A stretch of 64,000 nucleotides of DNA, from assembly GCF_030372765.1 (NCBI RefSeq), contig NZ_JAUCMW010000016.1, forward strand, positions 38,252-102,251. The letters are read 5' to 3'. Positions 33,694 to 45,500 of the stretch are shown here, one piece after another (position 1 is the first letter of the stretch; the number at the start of each line of letters is the position of its first letter). This DNA comes from Labilibaculum sp. K2S (GTDB lineage: Bacteria; Bacteroidota; Bacteroidia; Bacteroidales; Marinifilaceae). The position numbers and the translations under genes were made by a program. The notes under the pieces were generated by a model that did not search any database, had not been told where the DNA came from, and saw only the letters and a program-made list of their open reading frames with translations.

Positions 33694-34464
33694 ATGCTAA
33701 TTGTTATATCGCCCGCAAAAACACTGGATTTTGAAAGTCCGGCACTCTCAAACCTATATTCTGATGCTTCTTTCTTAAAAGAATCCAAACTTTTAATCAA
33801 AGAGCTTCGCAAACTTAAAGTCGATGACATCGCAGACCTGATGGGAATAAGTCCGAAACTGGCACAACTGAATTTTGAACGATTCTACGAATGGAATACT
33901 CCCTTTACTCCGGAGAATTCCAAGCAAGCTTTATTGGCCTTTAAAGGCGATGTTTATACGGGTATTAATGCCACCACCTTTTCAGAAGAGGATTTTATAA
34001 GATCACAATCCGATCTTCGAATCCTTTCAGGTCTGTATGGCGTTCTTAAACCAATGGATTTGATTCAGGCCTATCGTCTTGAAATGGGCAAAAAAATAAA
34101 AACGGACAGAGGAGACAATTTGTATCAATTCTGGGGCGAATCAATTACAAAATCAATTAATCAAAGTTTAAAAGAAAACAATCATGATCATTTAATAAAT
34201 CTAGCCTCGAACGAATATTTTAAATCCATCAATAAAAAAAAGATTGAAGCAGAAATAATCACTCCTGTTTTTAAAGATTTTAAAAATGGGAAATACAAAA
34301 TGATTAGCTTCTTTGCAAAGAAGGCAAGAGGATTAATGACCCGCTTCATTATTCAAAATAAAATTACCGATCCCGAAGAATTAAAAGCTTTTGATTTGGA
34401 TGGATACATGTACAATCCAATGCTTTCTAAAGAAAACGAACCTGTTTTCACAAGAGATCATTAA
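33694..34464 (+). CDS. yaaA: peroxide stress protein YaaA (UPF0246/DUF328)
   Basis: 256 residues from ATG 33694, which gives the family's usual N-terminus MLIVISPAKTLDFESPALS; an ATG three codons upstream is also possible. Conserved features are the basic helix-hairpin region (ADLMGISPKLAQLNFERF), YGVLKPMDLIQAYRLEMG, NLYQFWGESITKSIN and the C-terminal FFAKKARGLMTRFII. In E. coli YaaA lowers free iron and protects DNA under hydrogen peroxide stress. Single gene between unrelated neighbours. Confidence 0.92.
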   Translation: MLIVISPAKTLDFESPALSNLYSDASFLKESKLLIKELRKLKVDDIADLMGISPKLAQLNFERFYEWNTPFTPENSKQALLAFKGDVYTGINATTFSEEDFIRSQSDLRILSGLYGVLKPMDLIQAYRLEMGKKIKTDRGDNLYQFWGESITKSINQSLKENNHDHLINLASNEYFKSINKKKIEAEIITPVFKDFKNGKYKMISFFAKKARGLMTRFIIQNKITDPEELKAFDLDGYMYNPMLSKENEPVFTRDH

Positions 34465-34498
34465 AGAAAAATTACCTTATTTAAACGCTTTTAAGGCC

Positions 34499-34529
34499 TT
34501 GTTTTTACTCGCAATTTTTACTAAGTTTA
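34499..34529 (+). promoter_or_regulatory. candidate primary promoter
   Basis: TTG (34499-34501), 20-nt spacer, TAAGTTTA (34522-34529), one base off the TAnnTTTG -7 consensus. About 40 nt before the start of the 34570 gene. Confidence 0.4.
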
Positions 34530-34569
34530 AATAAAACAATCACAATAGTAACCTGAAAATCTTTCTCTT

Positions 34570-35283
34570 ATGACTGATAAAAACATTCTAGTTAAATTCG
34601 GAAGCCTGCTTAAAGAGGAAACCCTTGAAGTTATTGATAGTAAAATATTGCCTGATACAATTGTTTTAGAGGCAACCAATCCATTTCCCGGCTACTACGA
34701 ATATTACGAAGGAATTCAAAAAGATGTAAAACCTCATTACATTTATTTGGTGACTGATAAAAAATGTGATTTAGAAGAGTTTACAAGAGCTACTCAAAAA
34801 ATTATGTCCTATTTTGAAGTAGATTTTCATGCCGCAATGGGTACCATTACAATTTATAACGATGTTTATCATGCAATTAGAATTAGAAGATTAAGCAAGT
34901 ATGATCAAATAAAAGATTTACAATCGTGCTACATAGAAGAAGGGATCAATTTAAAATCGAATGCATCGATACCTCACAACTCCAAAGCAATGATACAGCT
35001 TGATAAATTCTTTGCTATGGAAGAACTTGACGCAGGATATTTCTGCGATCATGTTGAGCCAAACCATGGGTATTTTACCATTCCACAGAAGCTAAGCTGG
35101 AAGCAATTTGAGCACTTAATGCAGCAAGTGAAATACAATATGGAGATGTTCCATTTTGATGCCTCTCTGGGCTTTATTTACGATAATTTTAAAGCTGTAG
35201 ACATGATCCGTATTTATGCTGAAAATCTTGACCTTGAATTACTGAAAAAGATTAGAGCCAAATTTATTGAACGAATTAAATAA
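34570..35283 (+). CDS. hypothetical cytosolic protein
   Basis: 237 residues, no signal peptide or membrane segment. Acidic to neutral with many aromatic residues: NPFPGYYEYYEGIQKDVKPHYIYLVTDKKC, YNDVYHAIRIRRLSKYDQI and FCDHVEPNHGYFTIP. I recognise no family. It has its own candidate promoter at 34499 and a strong terminator at 35302, so it is expressed alone. The ORF is well formed and protein-like; function unknown. Confidence 0.7.
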   Translation: MTDKNILVKFGSLLKEETLEVIDSKILPDTIVLEATNPFPGYYEYYEGIQKDVKPHYIYLVTDKKCDLEEFTRATQKIMSYFEVDFHAAMGTITIYNDVYHAIRIRRLSKYDQIKDLQSCYIEEGINLKSNASIPHNSKAMIQLDKFFAMEELDAGYFCDHVEPNHGYFTIPQKLSWKQFEHLMQQVKYNMEMFHFDASLGFIYDNFKAVDMIRIYAENLDLELLKKIRAKFIERIK

Positions 35284-35301
35284 TTAAATTTGAATCAAAT
35301 A

Positions 35302-35335
35302 GGAAAGGGCTGTCGATAACGACAGCCCTTTCTTT
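35302..35335 (+). terminator. rho-independent terminator
   Basis: AAAGGGCTGTCG (35304-35315) pairs perfectly with CGACAGCCCTTT (35320-35331), 4-nt loop; bidirectional shape between convergent genes. Confidence 0.9.
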
Positions 35336-35372
35336 ATGAGTTTTATTTATTTTCTTTTTGTTTACAATGCGG

Positions 35373-36368
35373 TTAAAATACCGGAGAACGAACAGCTTTA
35401 ATCTTTCTTTTCCTTTTACTGGTATCAAATGCCAGGGGAAATGAGAACGAAACCTCGTGTGCCCCTGTATTGGTATGGATCAATTTTGTAATTGCGTAGT
35501 CGTAACTATAAGCGACTTTAAACCTTTCGGTAACAAAACCAACCATAGCAATAAATGAATCGTAATTCAGTTCAAAATTCTGATTAAACCACAATCCAAA
35601 AACCATTGAACTTTTACTGGCATACAAACCGTAATTCATCTGAGAAAAATCACCTTGTTTTTGAAATAGCAGTGCCGGAGCCAGAATCCATTTATCAACA
35701 TAACTGCGACTTCTTCCACCTAATACAAATTCAGCTCCTGCATGAAAGGTATATTTGGTTTCCAATTTATCTTCATGTTCATCGTCAAAACTAAGATCTG
35801 GTTTTGCCAGGTGATGAGCAGCAATACCAAAATAAAAATCTTTATAATAGGCAATCGCTCCCAACGAGAAATCCCATCCATCTTTTTTCCTGTTCGCAGG
35901 ATCATTATTATTGTTATGCTCAAATATCTTACCATGAATTGGTGACACCTGATCCGGGAACACTAAATTTGTCCAATCTACTCTTTTTTGCAAAAAAGAC
36001 GCTTGAATGGCTGGTCTCACAATTAAATCATCATTAATCCGCAGGTAAAAAGAATACATTCCTGCAAAATTTGTTGTTTTAAGTGCTCCGTCTCCCTGAT
36101 CATCCTGAATAACCATGATTCCAATTCCCCCGTTTACAGCTTCATAAAAATTATCAAATGAAACACTATAGGTTACGTAGGGTAAATCTAAATTTGGCCA
36201 TTGATTCCTATAATTTAAACTTACATTGGAATAATTAGTAGAACCAGCGAGAGCTGGATTTAAATAGAGTTTATTGGCATAAAATTGAGAAAACCGAATA
36301 TCCTGAGCTTTACCCGTAGAAACAATTCCTGCAATCAATATACAAAAAGCGAATAGTGCCTTTTTCAT
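35373..36368 (-). CDS. PorP/SprF family type IX secretion membrane protein
   Basis: 331 residues with a signal peptide (ALFAFCILIAGIVSTGKAQ). The start DIRFSQFYANKLYLNPALAG and SNVSLNYRNQWPNLDLPYVTYSVSFD is the family signature; the rest is an outer-membrane beta-barrel with paired strands. PorP/SprF proteins are needed for export or surface anchoring of a neighbouring protein that carries a type-B (gliding-type) C-terminal domain. The giant adhesin encoded directly upstream carries such a domain, so the two are very likely partners. The 229-bp gap between them contains a 30-bp perfect palindrome. Confidence 0.93.
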   Translation of the reverse strand: MKKALFAFCILIAGIVSTGKAQDIRFSQFYANKLYLNPALAGSTNYSNVSLNYRNQWPNLDLPYVTYSVSFDNFYEAVNGGIGIMVIQDDQGDGALKTTNFAGMYSFYLRINDDLIVRPAIQASFLQKRVDWTNLVFPDQVSPIHGKIFEHNNNNDPANRKKDGWDFSLGAIAYYKDFYFGIAAHHLAKPDLSFDDEHEDKLETKYTFHAGAEFVLGGRSRSYVDKWILAPALLFQKQGDFSQMNYGLYASKSSMVFGLWFNQNFELNYDSFIAMVGFVTERFKVAYSYDYAITKLIHTNTGAHEVSFSFPLAFDTSKRKRKIKAVRSPVF

Positions 36369-36385
36369 AAATTTTATAATTAAAG

Positions 36386-36402
36386 TTCTCCCCGAAGGAG
36401 AA
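36386..36402 (-). promoter_or_regulatory. small hairpin in the 5' region of porP/sprF
   Basis: On the minus strand TTCTCC-TTCG-GGGAGAA forms a stem capped by a UUCG-type loop, about 18 nt before the start codon. It may protect the mRNA or affect initiation. Confidence 0.4.
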
Positions 36403-36541
36403 TTTTCATTTAGTGGTTAATTCAAACTATACGCGCCAAAATTTATTTTGTTAACAAAATCCGGCATTATTTTATTTTCCATTACAAAACCAAATTTCCA
36501 ATTCCTCAAATCGTTATTAGTAATGAATGCTATTTCACGCA

Positions 36542-36571
36542 GTTTGAGTTTCTGTTAACAGAAACTCAAAC
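36542..36571. repeat. 30-bp perfect palindrome between the adhesin and porP/sprF genes
   Basis: GTTTGAGTTTCTGTT followed at once by its exact complement, 27 bp past the adhesin stop. No T-run follows on the minus strand, so it is not a standard terminator; it may be a processing site, attenuator or operator. Confidence 0.8.
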
Positions 36572-36597
36572 ACACGTAAAATAAAATTTTCTTCAAA

Positions 36598-39500
36598 TTA
36601 TCTTATCAACATAAAGGTTCCTTTATTGGTAAGTTCCCCATTTATAAATACGACCCAGACATATGCTCCGGCCGGACAAAGTTTCCCTTTGTATTGTCCA
36701 TTCCATCCGCCTTTATACCCTTGCTCGTTAGTCTTATATAGTAATTCTCCCCAACGATCGTAAACATACATCTCAAACTCTTCAATAATTGAGAATCTTT
36801 CATCGGCATTTCCTCCCATATTCTCATTATCACCAACAAAGAATCTATCATTAGTTCCATCACCGGCTAAAGGTAGAAATGCATTTGATGACTCTATTCC
36901 AACAGGTTTCACTTCAACATAGGCGGAATCAATAGCCACACAACCTAAATTATCTTCCACCTTAAGCTTATAGGTTCCGGTCTCTGATACTTCAAATCTT
37001 TGGAAGATACTTCCATCCTGCCATTCAAAAAAGTAAGGCGCATAGTATGACGGTAGATTTGGACTGAAAGTCACTGTTTGTCCTTCAAAAATCAAAGTAT
37101 CTTTCAAACCTAAATTTGGTTTTGGATTAATCACGAACAATTGTTCATCACCACAACCATACTCATTGGAAACTTCCAATCTATATTCTCCTGGCTTGTC
37201 AATCGTTCTTACCGGTGAACTATCATCATCATTCCAAACAGGATTTTCCATCCCCGTAATGTCTATCTCGTACTTATCACCTTCACAACCAAATTTATCC
37301 TCTCCTAATGTTGGATCAGCAAGCATGGTAACAGTTACTTCCCCTGCAGCATCGCAACCGTATAAATCGGTTACATTGATAGTATAAGTATGAGTTCCTG
37401 CAGGTGCATCAATAATCTTTGGACTTCTTACATCCGAATGATCCAAATGATCTGGATTTGTCCAACTAATTACATCTTGATCTCCAACGATATCAGTTTG
37501 TAAAACCAACTGATTACATTGACTAACTGTTGTATCATTAATAGTTGTTACAACAGGAAGAGGAGCAACTGAAAGGTTTAATAAATCAATTCCTTCACAA
37601 CCATGTTCATCCTTAACCATTGCCAATAATACCTGTGATTTTCCAGGAGTAAATGTAGGATTCATTGAATTAGGATTATCTAAATTATCCGGTAAAACCC
37701 TATTGTTATCCTGTATTTTAAACCACTGAATATTATCTTCGTCTGTTTTAGCACTAAGCGGTGTTGGAATACAACTACCTACAGTAATATCATCAGTAAT
37801 ATCAACTACTGGTAAAACATCTACCGTTAAATTAGTAACTGGTGTCACATTCGAACATCCGTTTCCATCTGTATAAGAATAGTGTACCGCATAGGTTCCG
37901 GCACCACGATCAGAAGGATTAAATTCTGTTTGTGAGATTCCATTAATCCAATAGATTCCACCTTCAGGGAAACCTCCGCTTAACACGAATTCTTTTTCAC
38001 AAACTCCTTTCGAGCCTAAGCTTGTTAAGTTCACATTTGGAAGTGAATTTAATACAACTGCAGAATCAACTCTAGATTGACAACCTGTTGCCAAATCCAT
38101 AATCGAAACTGAAAGACTGCCCGGAGAAAGTTCCTCCCATGTAACTCTTGTTTTGGCTCCTTCTTCGGGGCCAGCAAATATACCACCGTCAACATTCCAA
38201 CTGTAAACATCAGCATTTACCTGATTGAGCACATAAGTTACACGATCCTCTTTAGCACAAAGTACCATTCTACCATAAATCGCAGTATTTGGAAGAGCAT
38301 GAACAACTAATTCTGTTGGTTTCGTTGATCGGTAATCTGTACAATCATCAGATAAAATGCAAGTATAATAACCACTATGGGAAACCTGAGCCGAAACAAT
38401 CGATAATGATGATGTATTTGCTCCATTAATAACTCCTGGAACATCAACAACATCAACTCCATCAACTTTCCACTGGTAATTTACGTTATTCCCCACAGCA
38501 TCTGCTGTAAACAATACATCTTCACCAGCACAAACCTCCATATCAACCTGATCTGACAAGACTTTTAACTGAGGTGTTACATTCAAGGTAGCCACCGGAC
38601 TAAATTCTTCTCCACAAGTAGAATATACTCTGCAATTATAGTCTCCGTCATCCGAAAGCTGAATATTTGTAAGACTTAAAGTTTCACTTATTTTTCCAGG
38701 AAGATCAATACCACCTTTTCTCCACTGATATTTTAATCTTTCTCCGGTATATTCAACCGTAAATTCAACCAATGGTTCATTTTCACAAACATCTTTTCCA
38801 ACTGTTGAAGAGACATATACCGGCAATTGAATGATTTCCAAATTCGCATTGGAAGAAACATCACCACACATACTTGTTATCTGAATTTCGTAATTGCCTT
38901 CGTCACTTAAAGCAAGTGCATCGGAATGAAGTATTTTCTGATCAGATACGTTAACTCCATCCATTGTCCACTCAAATGTCATGCTTGATGTTCCATCAAT
39001 ATCAGGAACCCAATCCAAAACACTTCCTTCGCAAAGAGTCGTATCACTTAAGGAAGTATTTAAAACTGTTTGAGAATAAACCCGTACTGTTGTTGTCTCA
39101 GTTATTACAGAAATTCCTTCTCCTTCAATCTCACATTTATAAACTGCAGCATCTGCCAAACCAAGAGCTGCAAAGTATAAATTCAGACTTGTTTCAGAAG
39201 GAATCAGAATATCATTTTTAAACCACTTAACAGATGAGATTTGACCTGTTGCAGATATTGACAAACTTAAAGGATCGCCAACACACTTTTCCTCTAAAGT
39301 ATTCAACCCGGAAACAATAGTGACAGGTTCCTTTACAGTCAATTTACCTGACGCCAGTCTTTGGCCACAAGTTCCAATAATTTTACAAGTATAATAACCG
39401 GCATCAGCCATCGTAATATTAGTAAGAGTTATAGAAGGTCCTGTTTCAGCCAAAGGTACTTTTGTTCCATCTGTTAACTCATGAGTCCACTCAAAAACTA

Positions 39501-42500
39501 AATCAACACCAGTCACGTCTACTGTCATTGTATAGCTTTCACCTACATATTTAGGAACATTTTTAAGTGTTGCATGAAGTAGAGTGTTTGGTTTAACAGT
39601 TAATGTTGTTGATTGAGAATCGTCACCACAACCTGTTGTACTGGTAATCTTACATTCAACATTATAAGTTTTGGATGTATTTAAATCAAAAGGCTGAACA
39701 TCTGACGCATCAATTATTAATTCCGAAGAATTCACTGATTGATCCACGCCGTCAACCAACCACTGGTAATTCAGACTTGTTCCAGTTGCATTTGCTCTAA
39801 ACACAACGTCGTTTCCTGCACAAACAGTTTGCGGTGCAATTGGATCAAGAGTTAAAATTGGATTGATCACCTGATTGCCCAAAGAAGCATCCGAACCACA
39901 TAAATTATTAACAGTAACTAAATAATTTCCCGCTTCAGATAATTCTGCCGTTCCTAAATTCAATTGATCAATAGTAGTCGTTACTTGAGTAACATTATCA
40001 TTCAGTGTCCAAACAGGATCATTATAAGTTCCGCTTACAACAATTGGTCCGAGTACTAAAGACTCTCCTTCACAAACTTCTGCAATTGCATCTAAACCTT
40101 TTGTGATAACTGGCGCTTCCAAAACAGTTACATCAATTGTATAAGTAATATCAACACCACAATTTCCCGAAACGGTACAAACATATGTACCGGCATCAGC
40201 AGCATCAACAGAAGGTTTTACGTAAGTCGAATTTGCTGAAAAACCAACCCCATCTTTAGTCCATACATATGATGTAACATCGCCTGTAACCTTAGTGTCT
40301 AATTTTAATTCGGAACCAATACACAAGGTTGTTTCTGCATTCCATGAATTACTTGCTGAAATTGGTTCATAAACATTCACATAACCAAAAACAGTTTCTG
40401 TAGAACATGCATCTGATACTTCAACCTTATATTGACCTGTTTGATTTTTGTCAGTAGCAACTAAAGTTAAACCTGAGCTTGTTACAACAGGACTACCATC
40501 TTTATACCACTGATATGTTTCAACAGGTAATAAAGCATCTTTTGAAGCAACACCAACTGTTAAAACTTCTGTTTGTCCAATACAAATCTCATCAGTATTA
40601 CCCCATGCATTAAGACTTAAAGCAGAATAATGCAATACATCAAAATCAGCTATTTTATCAGGACAAACACCACCATTACCAGCAGTTACCTGATAATTTC
40701 CATTATCTGAAGCACCAATACTTACTGTTGATGTTGTAGAAACTTCAGCAGCACCTTTCATCCATGAAAATGAAATTGGCTCCGTTCCCGAAAGATTAGC
40801 CAAACTGATTTGTTTCTCAGCACCAAAGCATAAATTTTCATCAGCAATAGCATCAAAATTAACCGGTTCAACAACATTTAACGAAGCAACACCAGATGTT
40901 TCATCAGCACTCACACCATCACGAACAATGCATCGGAAAGTCCAACTGTTCATTGCAAGAGTTGTTGTAGCGATTTCCAATTTTGAACCACTAGCATCTG
41001 TCACAACATTTAGTTCCGAAACTCCAGTTACAGTAGTATAAACAACACCATCTGTACTGTACTCCCAATCGTAATTCAATCCAAGAGTTTTTCCAGTAAT
41101 TTCAAAATCGACAGCTCCACTTAAACAAATTTCCTGATTATCCGGTTGACCGAATATTTTTGCTACAGAAGTTATTGTTAATGTTGCTAAATTACTTGTT
41201 GCATCTGCAGAACATTTTGTATTTCCTGCAACACAATGATATTGCTTTCCATTAAAAGTAAGCTGATCTGCATTATTAACCTGTAGTGTTTTGGATTGAG
41301 TTCCTGCATAATGCACACCATCAGATAAATCATCCCAAGTAGCTCCGTTCCAAACTTGCCACTGGTAAGTGTAATCAGGTTCCCCTGCAACTTTTACAGT
41401 AAATGTTGCATTACCACCATCAGGAATTGTTACATCTAAAGGATCATTAACAATCGAAACCTCTTCGTAAACTGTTAAAGTCGCTACTGCTGATGTTGCA
41501 GTATTACACGAATTAGTAACTACACAATAGTAAGATTGACCATCAACTGGTGTCCCAACAACTAATTTATCGCTAGTTGCTGTCGCTTCGGCCACAGGAT
41601 TATTCGAACTATCATACCATTGATAAGTAAGTGGTCCATCACCTGTCGCAGTCACTTCAAATTCTATATTAGTTTCACTAGCACAAACCTCTTTATCTAC
41701 AGGATCGGTTATTGTAGAATGTAAGTTTACTCCTACATTAAAGTTCACAACTTGATTGTTACAATTTATATCATTATAAACCTCACAAGTATAAGCTCCT
41801 GCATCAGTAGAAAGAACTTCAGATATGCTAAAACTAGAAGCTACAGATAATGTTGTTGTTGCGTCAGTATCTTTATACCATTTGTATTTGATATCACCTC
41901 CTGTTGCACTAACACTCATCGAAAGAGCCTCTTTTTCGCACAAACTAAAGTTCAGTAGTCCAGGAGTAACAACTATATTATCAAGCACTTCAATAGTCGC
42001 AGGACTAGATACTTGAACAGTAGTTGCTGGAGAAGTATTTACACTACATCTAAATATCCACGTACTCATAACTAAATTAGTTGCATGAATTGTAAGAGTT
42101 GACACTTTATTTGGAGAATCAGTCACAACAACAAAATCCGAATTCGTTGCAACATCTGCCCATACTGAACCATTATAAAATTCCCAATCATATGTTAATC
42201 CTGCTATTTTTCCTTCAATATTTACATTCGCAAAATCATTTAAACAGACTCTGTCATTATTCGGTTGAATGAAAATTTTATCAACAAGATTTACAGTTAA
42301 TATTGCCTCACCACTTGTTACTGATGGAATACATACAGTTCCACTAGTATTAACAATACATCTGTATTTGTTCCCGTCAAAACTTGCTTGATCTGCACCA
42401 GTAATTTTTAACTTATAAGTATCTGTACCAGAATATTTACCAGCATTAGATAAACTATTCCAAGTGCTACCATTATACTCTTCCCATGCATATGAATAAG

Positions 42501-45500
42501 TTGGCTCACCAGAAGCAATTACGCTAAATTCAGCATTTGCCCCATCTGCAATTGTCAAATTAGAAGGATTAGTTACTGTCAATTCTTCTACAACAATAAG
42601 GTTTGCTTTACCTGATGCTACCGTTTTGCATGAATTCGTAACCTCACAATAGTAATATTTTCCATTTACAGGAGAAGTCTCTGTATAGCTATCGTTTATT
42701 GCTCCTCCAATCACTCCCGAATTATCATACCACTGATAAGTAAATGGTCCATCACCACCAGGCACAACTTTGAAATCTGGATCTGCATCTGTTACACACA
42801 TGGTAACATCAGCAGGATTTGTTGTCGTTGGAAGTGCTTTTACATTGACAACAAAGCTTCTCTCATCATCATTACAAGCTAGGTCATTATAAACTTCACA
42901 CTTATAAGTTCCTGCCTTAGCCAATGAAATGGTACCCATATTATAAGAAGCACTTGTCGATAATATTGTTGACTCGGCTCCTACTTTATACCATTTGTAT
43001 TTAATACCATCACCTGTAGCACTAACCGACATCGAAAATGCCTGACCAACGCAAGGATTATAGCTTGCATCAGCTGTTGTAACAGCAATATCCTCTAAAA
43101 CAGTTACAACAACTTCATTTGAATATTGATCGGTACTAACACCATCACTAACCAAACACTTAAACGTCCAATTGTTGATATCCAGATCATCCGCAAGAAT
43201 TGTTAATGTCGATACCTGCCCAACTTCGGATATCGTTATTCCATCTTTTCCATATGCTGTTTCGTATGCGCCTGCTCCTTTTTTGTAGTACCAAGTGTAA
43301 GTTAATCCTGTTGAAGCACCTTCAACGCTTAAGGTAGCATTATCATTAAAACAAACCGTTGTACTTACAGCTTGTACAGCAATTTTTGTTACCTCTGTAA
43401 CTGTTAGTGTTGCAGGATTACTTGTTGCTGATGAAGCACATATTGCACCTGAACTTATAACCTCACAACGATATTGATTTCCGTCAAAAGTTGCTTTATC
43501 TGCACCTGTTATTTGTAATGTAGGCAGATTTACTCCAGAATATTTCCCTCCATTTGAAAGAAGAATCCATCCTGAACCTGAATTCTCATACCACTTGTAG
43601 GTATAAGATGGTTCACCTGAAGCTACAACACTAAAGCTAACATTTGCTCCATCTGAAATTGTTCGATCCAGAGGGTTTGTAACAGCTACATTTTTAATAA
43701 TGGTTAAGCTTGCTTTATTTGAAGTCGCTGTACCACAAGCACTACCCGAAACAACACAATAGTAACTTTGTCCGTTTACTGGTGTAGTTACTGTTAATGA
43801 ATTACTGGTTGCTCCAGCTACTGCAGCATTATTTTTATCATACCACTGATAAGTCACTGGAGCTTCTCCTGTTCCAACAACTGAGAATTCAGGATTCCCA
43901 TCATCTTCACACATCACTACATTTGTAGGATTTGTTACCGTAGCATTTTCCTGAACCTGAACATCAAAGGTCAGCGTTTGATTTCCACAATTTAGATCAT
44001 TAGTTAATTCACATGTATATTCTCCAGCCTTGGCCAAAGTAATATTTCCTAAATCTAAATTAGATTTATCAGATATGGTAGTCTTAGTAAGGTCTGCTGA
44101 TTTATACCAATTGTACACGATATTGTCACCAGTCGCAGTAACAAATAAATTGGTTGCATCATTTTCACAAACCACAGTAATGGCAGGTGATTGAGCAGTT
44201 ACTACAATTGTATTTCTAATATCAAGATTAATTGTTACTTGAGCATCACCACAATAATCGGACTCAACTTTGGCAACATAAGCTCCATCATCGGAAGGAC
44301 TTGTTGCTGGATTAAGAACAAAATTAGTTGGATCGGCATTACCATCAGTAATAACAGAACCATCTTTCCACCAAACAATCCCGTTATGTTCTCCTGATGC
44401 CGAAACATCTAAACTGACTGATCCGGAACACTCTGCCAGAGTATTGGCTAATGAACTTATTAGTGGTTTAGCATGTACAATTACGCGATAAGTCTTTATC
44501 GGAGTTTCACACTTTCCAACAACAGTTGCGGTATATATAAATGAGCCAACAATATTATGAGCATCCAATTGAATAGAAGTTCCTGTTCCTATATTTGTAC
44601 CGGTAAAATTTTTCCAAACAATTGAATAATCAGCAGGATTACCATTAATCTCAGTAGTAAGTAAACTAAGCAATGGTTTTGCACCCTCACAAATATTAAT
44701 TATTTTATCAGTAGAATCAACAAGGGAAACATGTGTATTAACTATCAATTCTCTTTGAATAACCGCAGTTCCACAGCTCAAAGCAACCTTACAATAATAA
44801 ACTCCTGCTTGCGCCAAAGTAACATTTGTTAAGCTCAAAGTTTCTGTAGTTCCAACAATTGGGCCAGAATCCTTATCTCCAAATCTCCACTCGAAAGAAA
44901 TTGGAGATCCCAAATAAGTTACTGTCGTTGAAAAATTATCGCCGACACAAACAGTCGATGTTGCTGTTGCCGGAGAAGTAACAGCTTCTTTCGTTAAGTT
45001 CGCATTTGCAGTTTTCGTGTTCCCACACTGATCTGTAACAAGAACAGAATAATTTCCAAAGGCAGCATCCTGAACATTCAACAATTCCAATTTATCAGAA
45101 TCTGTTCCAATTGGATTTCCATCATTATCCGTCCATGCATAATGAAGAACAGTAGCGGTAGGTATTGTAGATACTTTAGCTTCAAAGGTTACATTCTCAC
45201 CAATACAAGTTCCGACATCAGCAACTGAAAGAGTACCAAAATCAGAAAACATATTTAATGTACGCTGAAAAGAAACCGGAGCATCACAAGAACTACTAAC
45301 AAAAAATTCCCAGATCCCCTGATGACTTGCATCAACCGTAAAGGTATATGGATTAGTTATATTTTTAATTGTTCCATCAGGCTCTTTTACCTGATAGATA
45401 TAGACGGCTCCATTATTATCAACATTGAAAGATGCGGTTACATTTGAAGCACTACAAAATGGTCCTGTTTTATCCAAACTAAAACCATTCACTTTAATTT

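Noticed and set aside
40865..44215. Repeats inside the giant gene read as a CRISPR or satellite array
   Set aside because: The periodicity is in protein domains with one continuous open frame; DNA units are ~1.1 kb and diverged.
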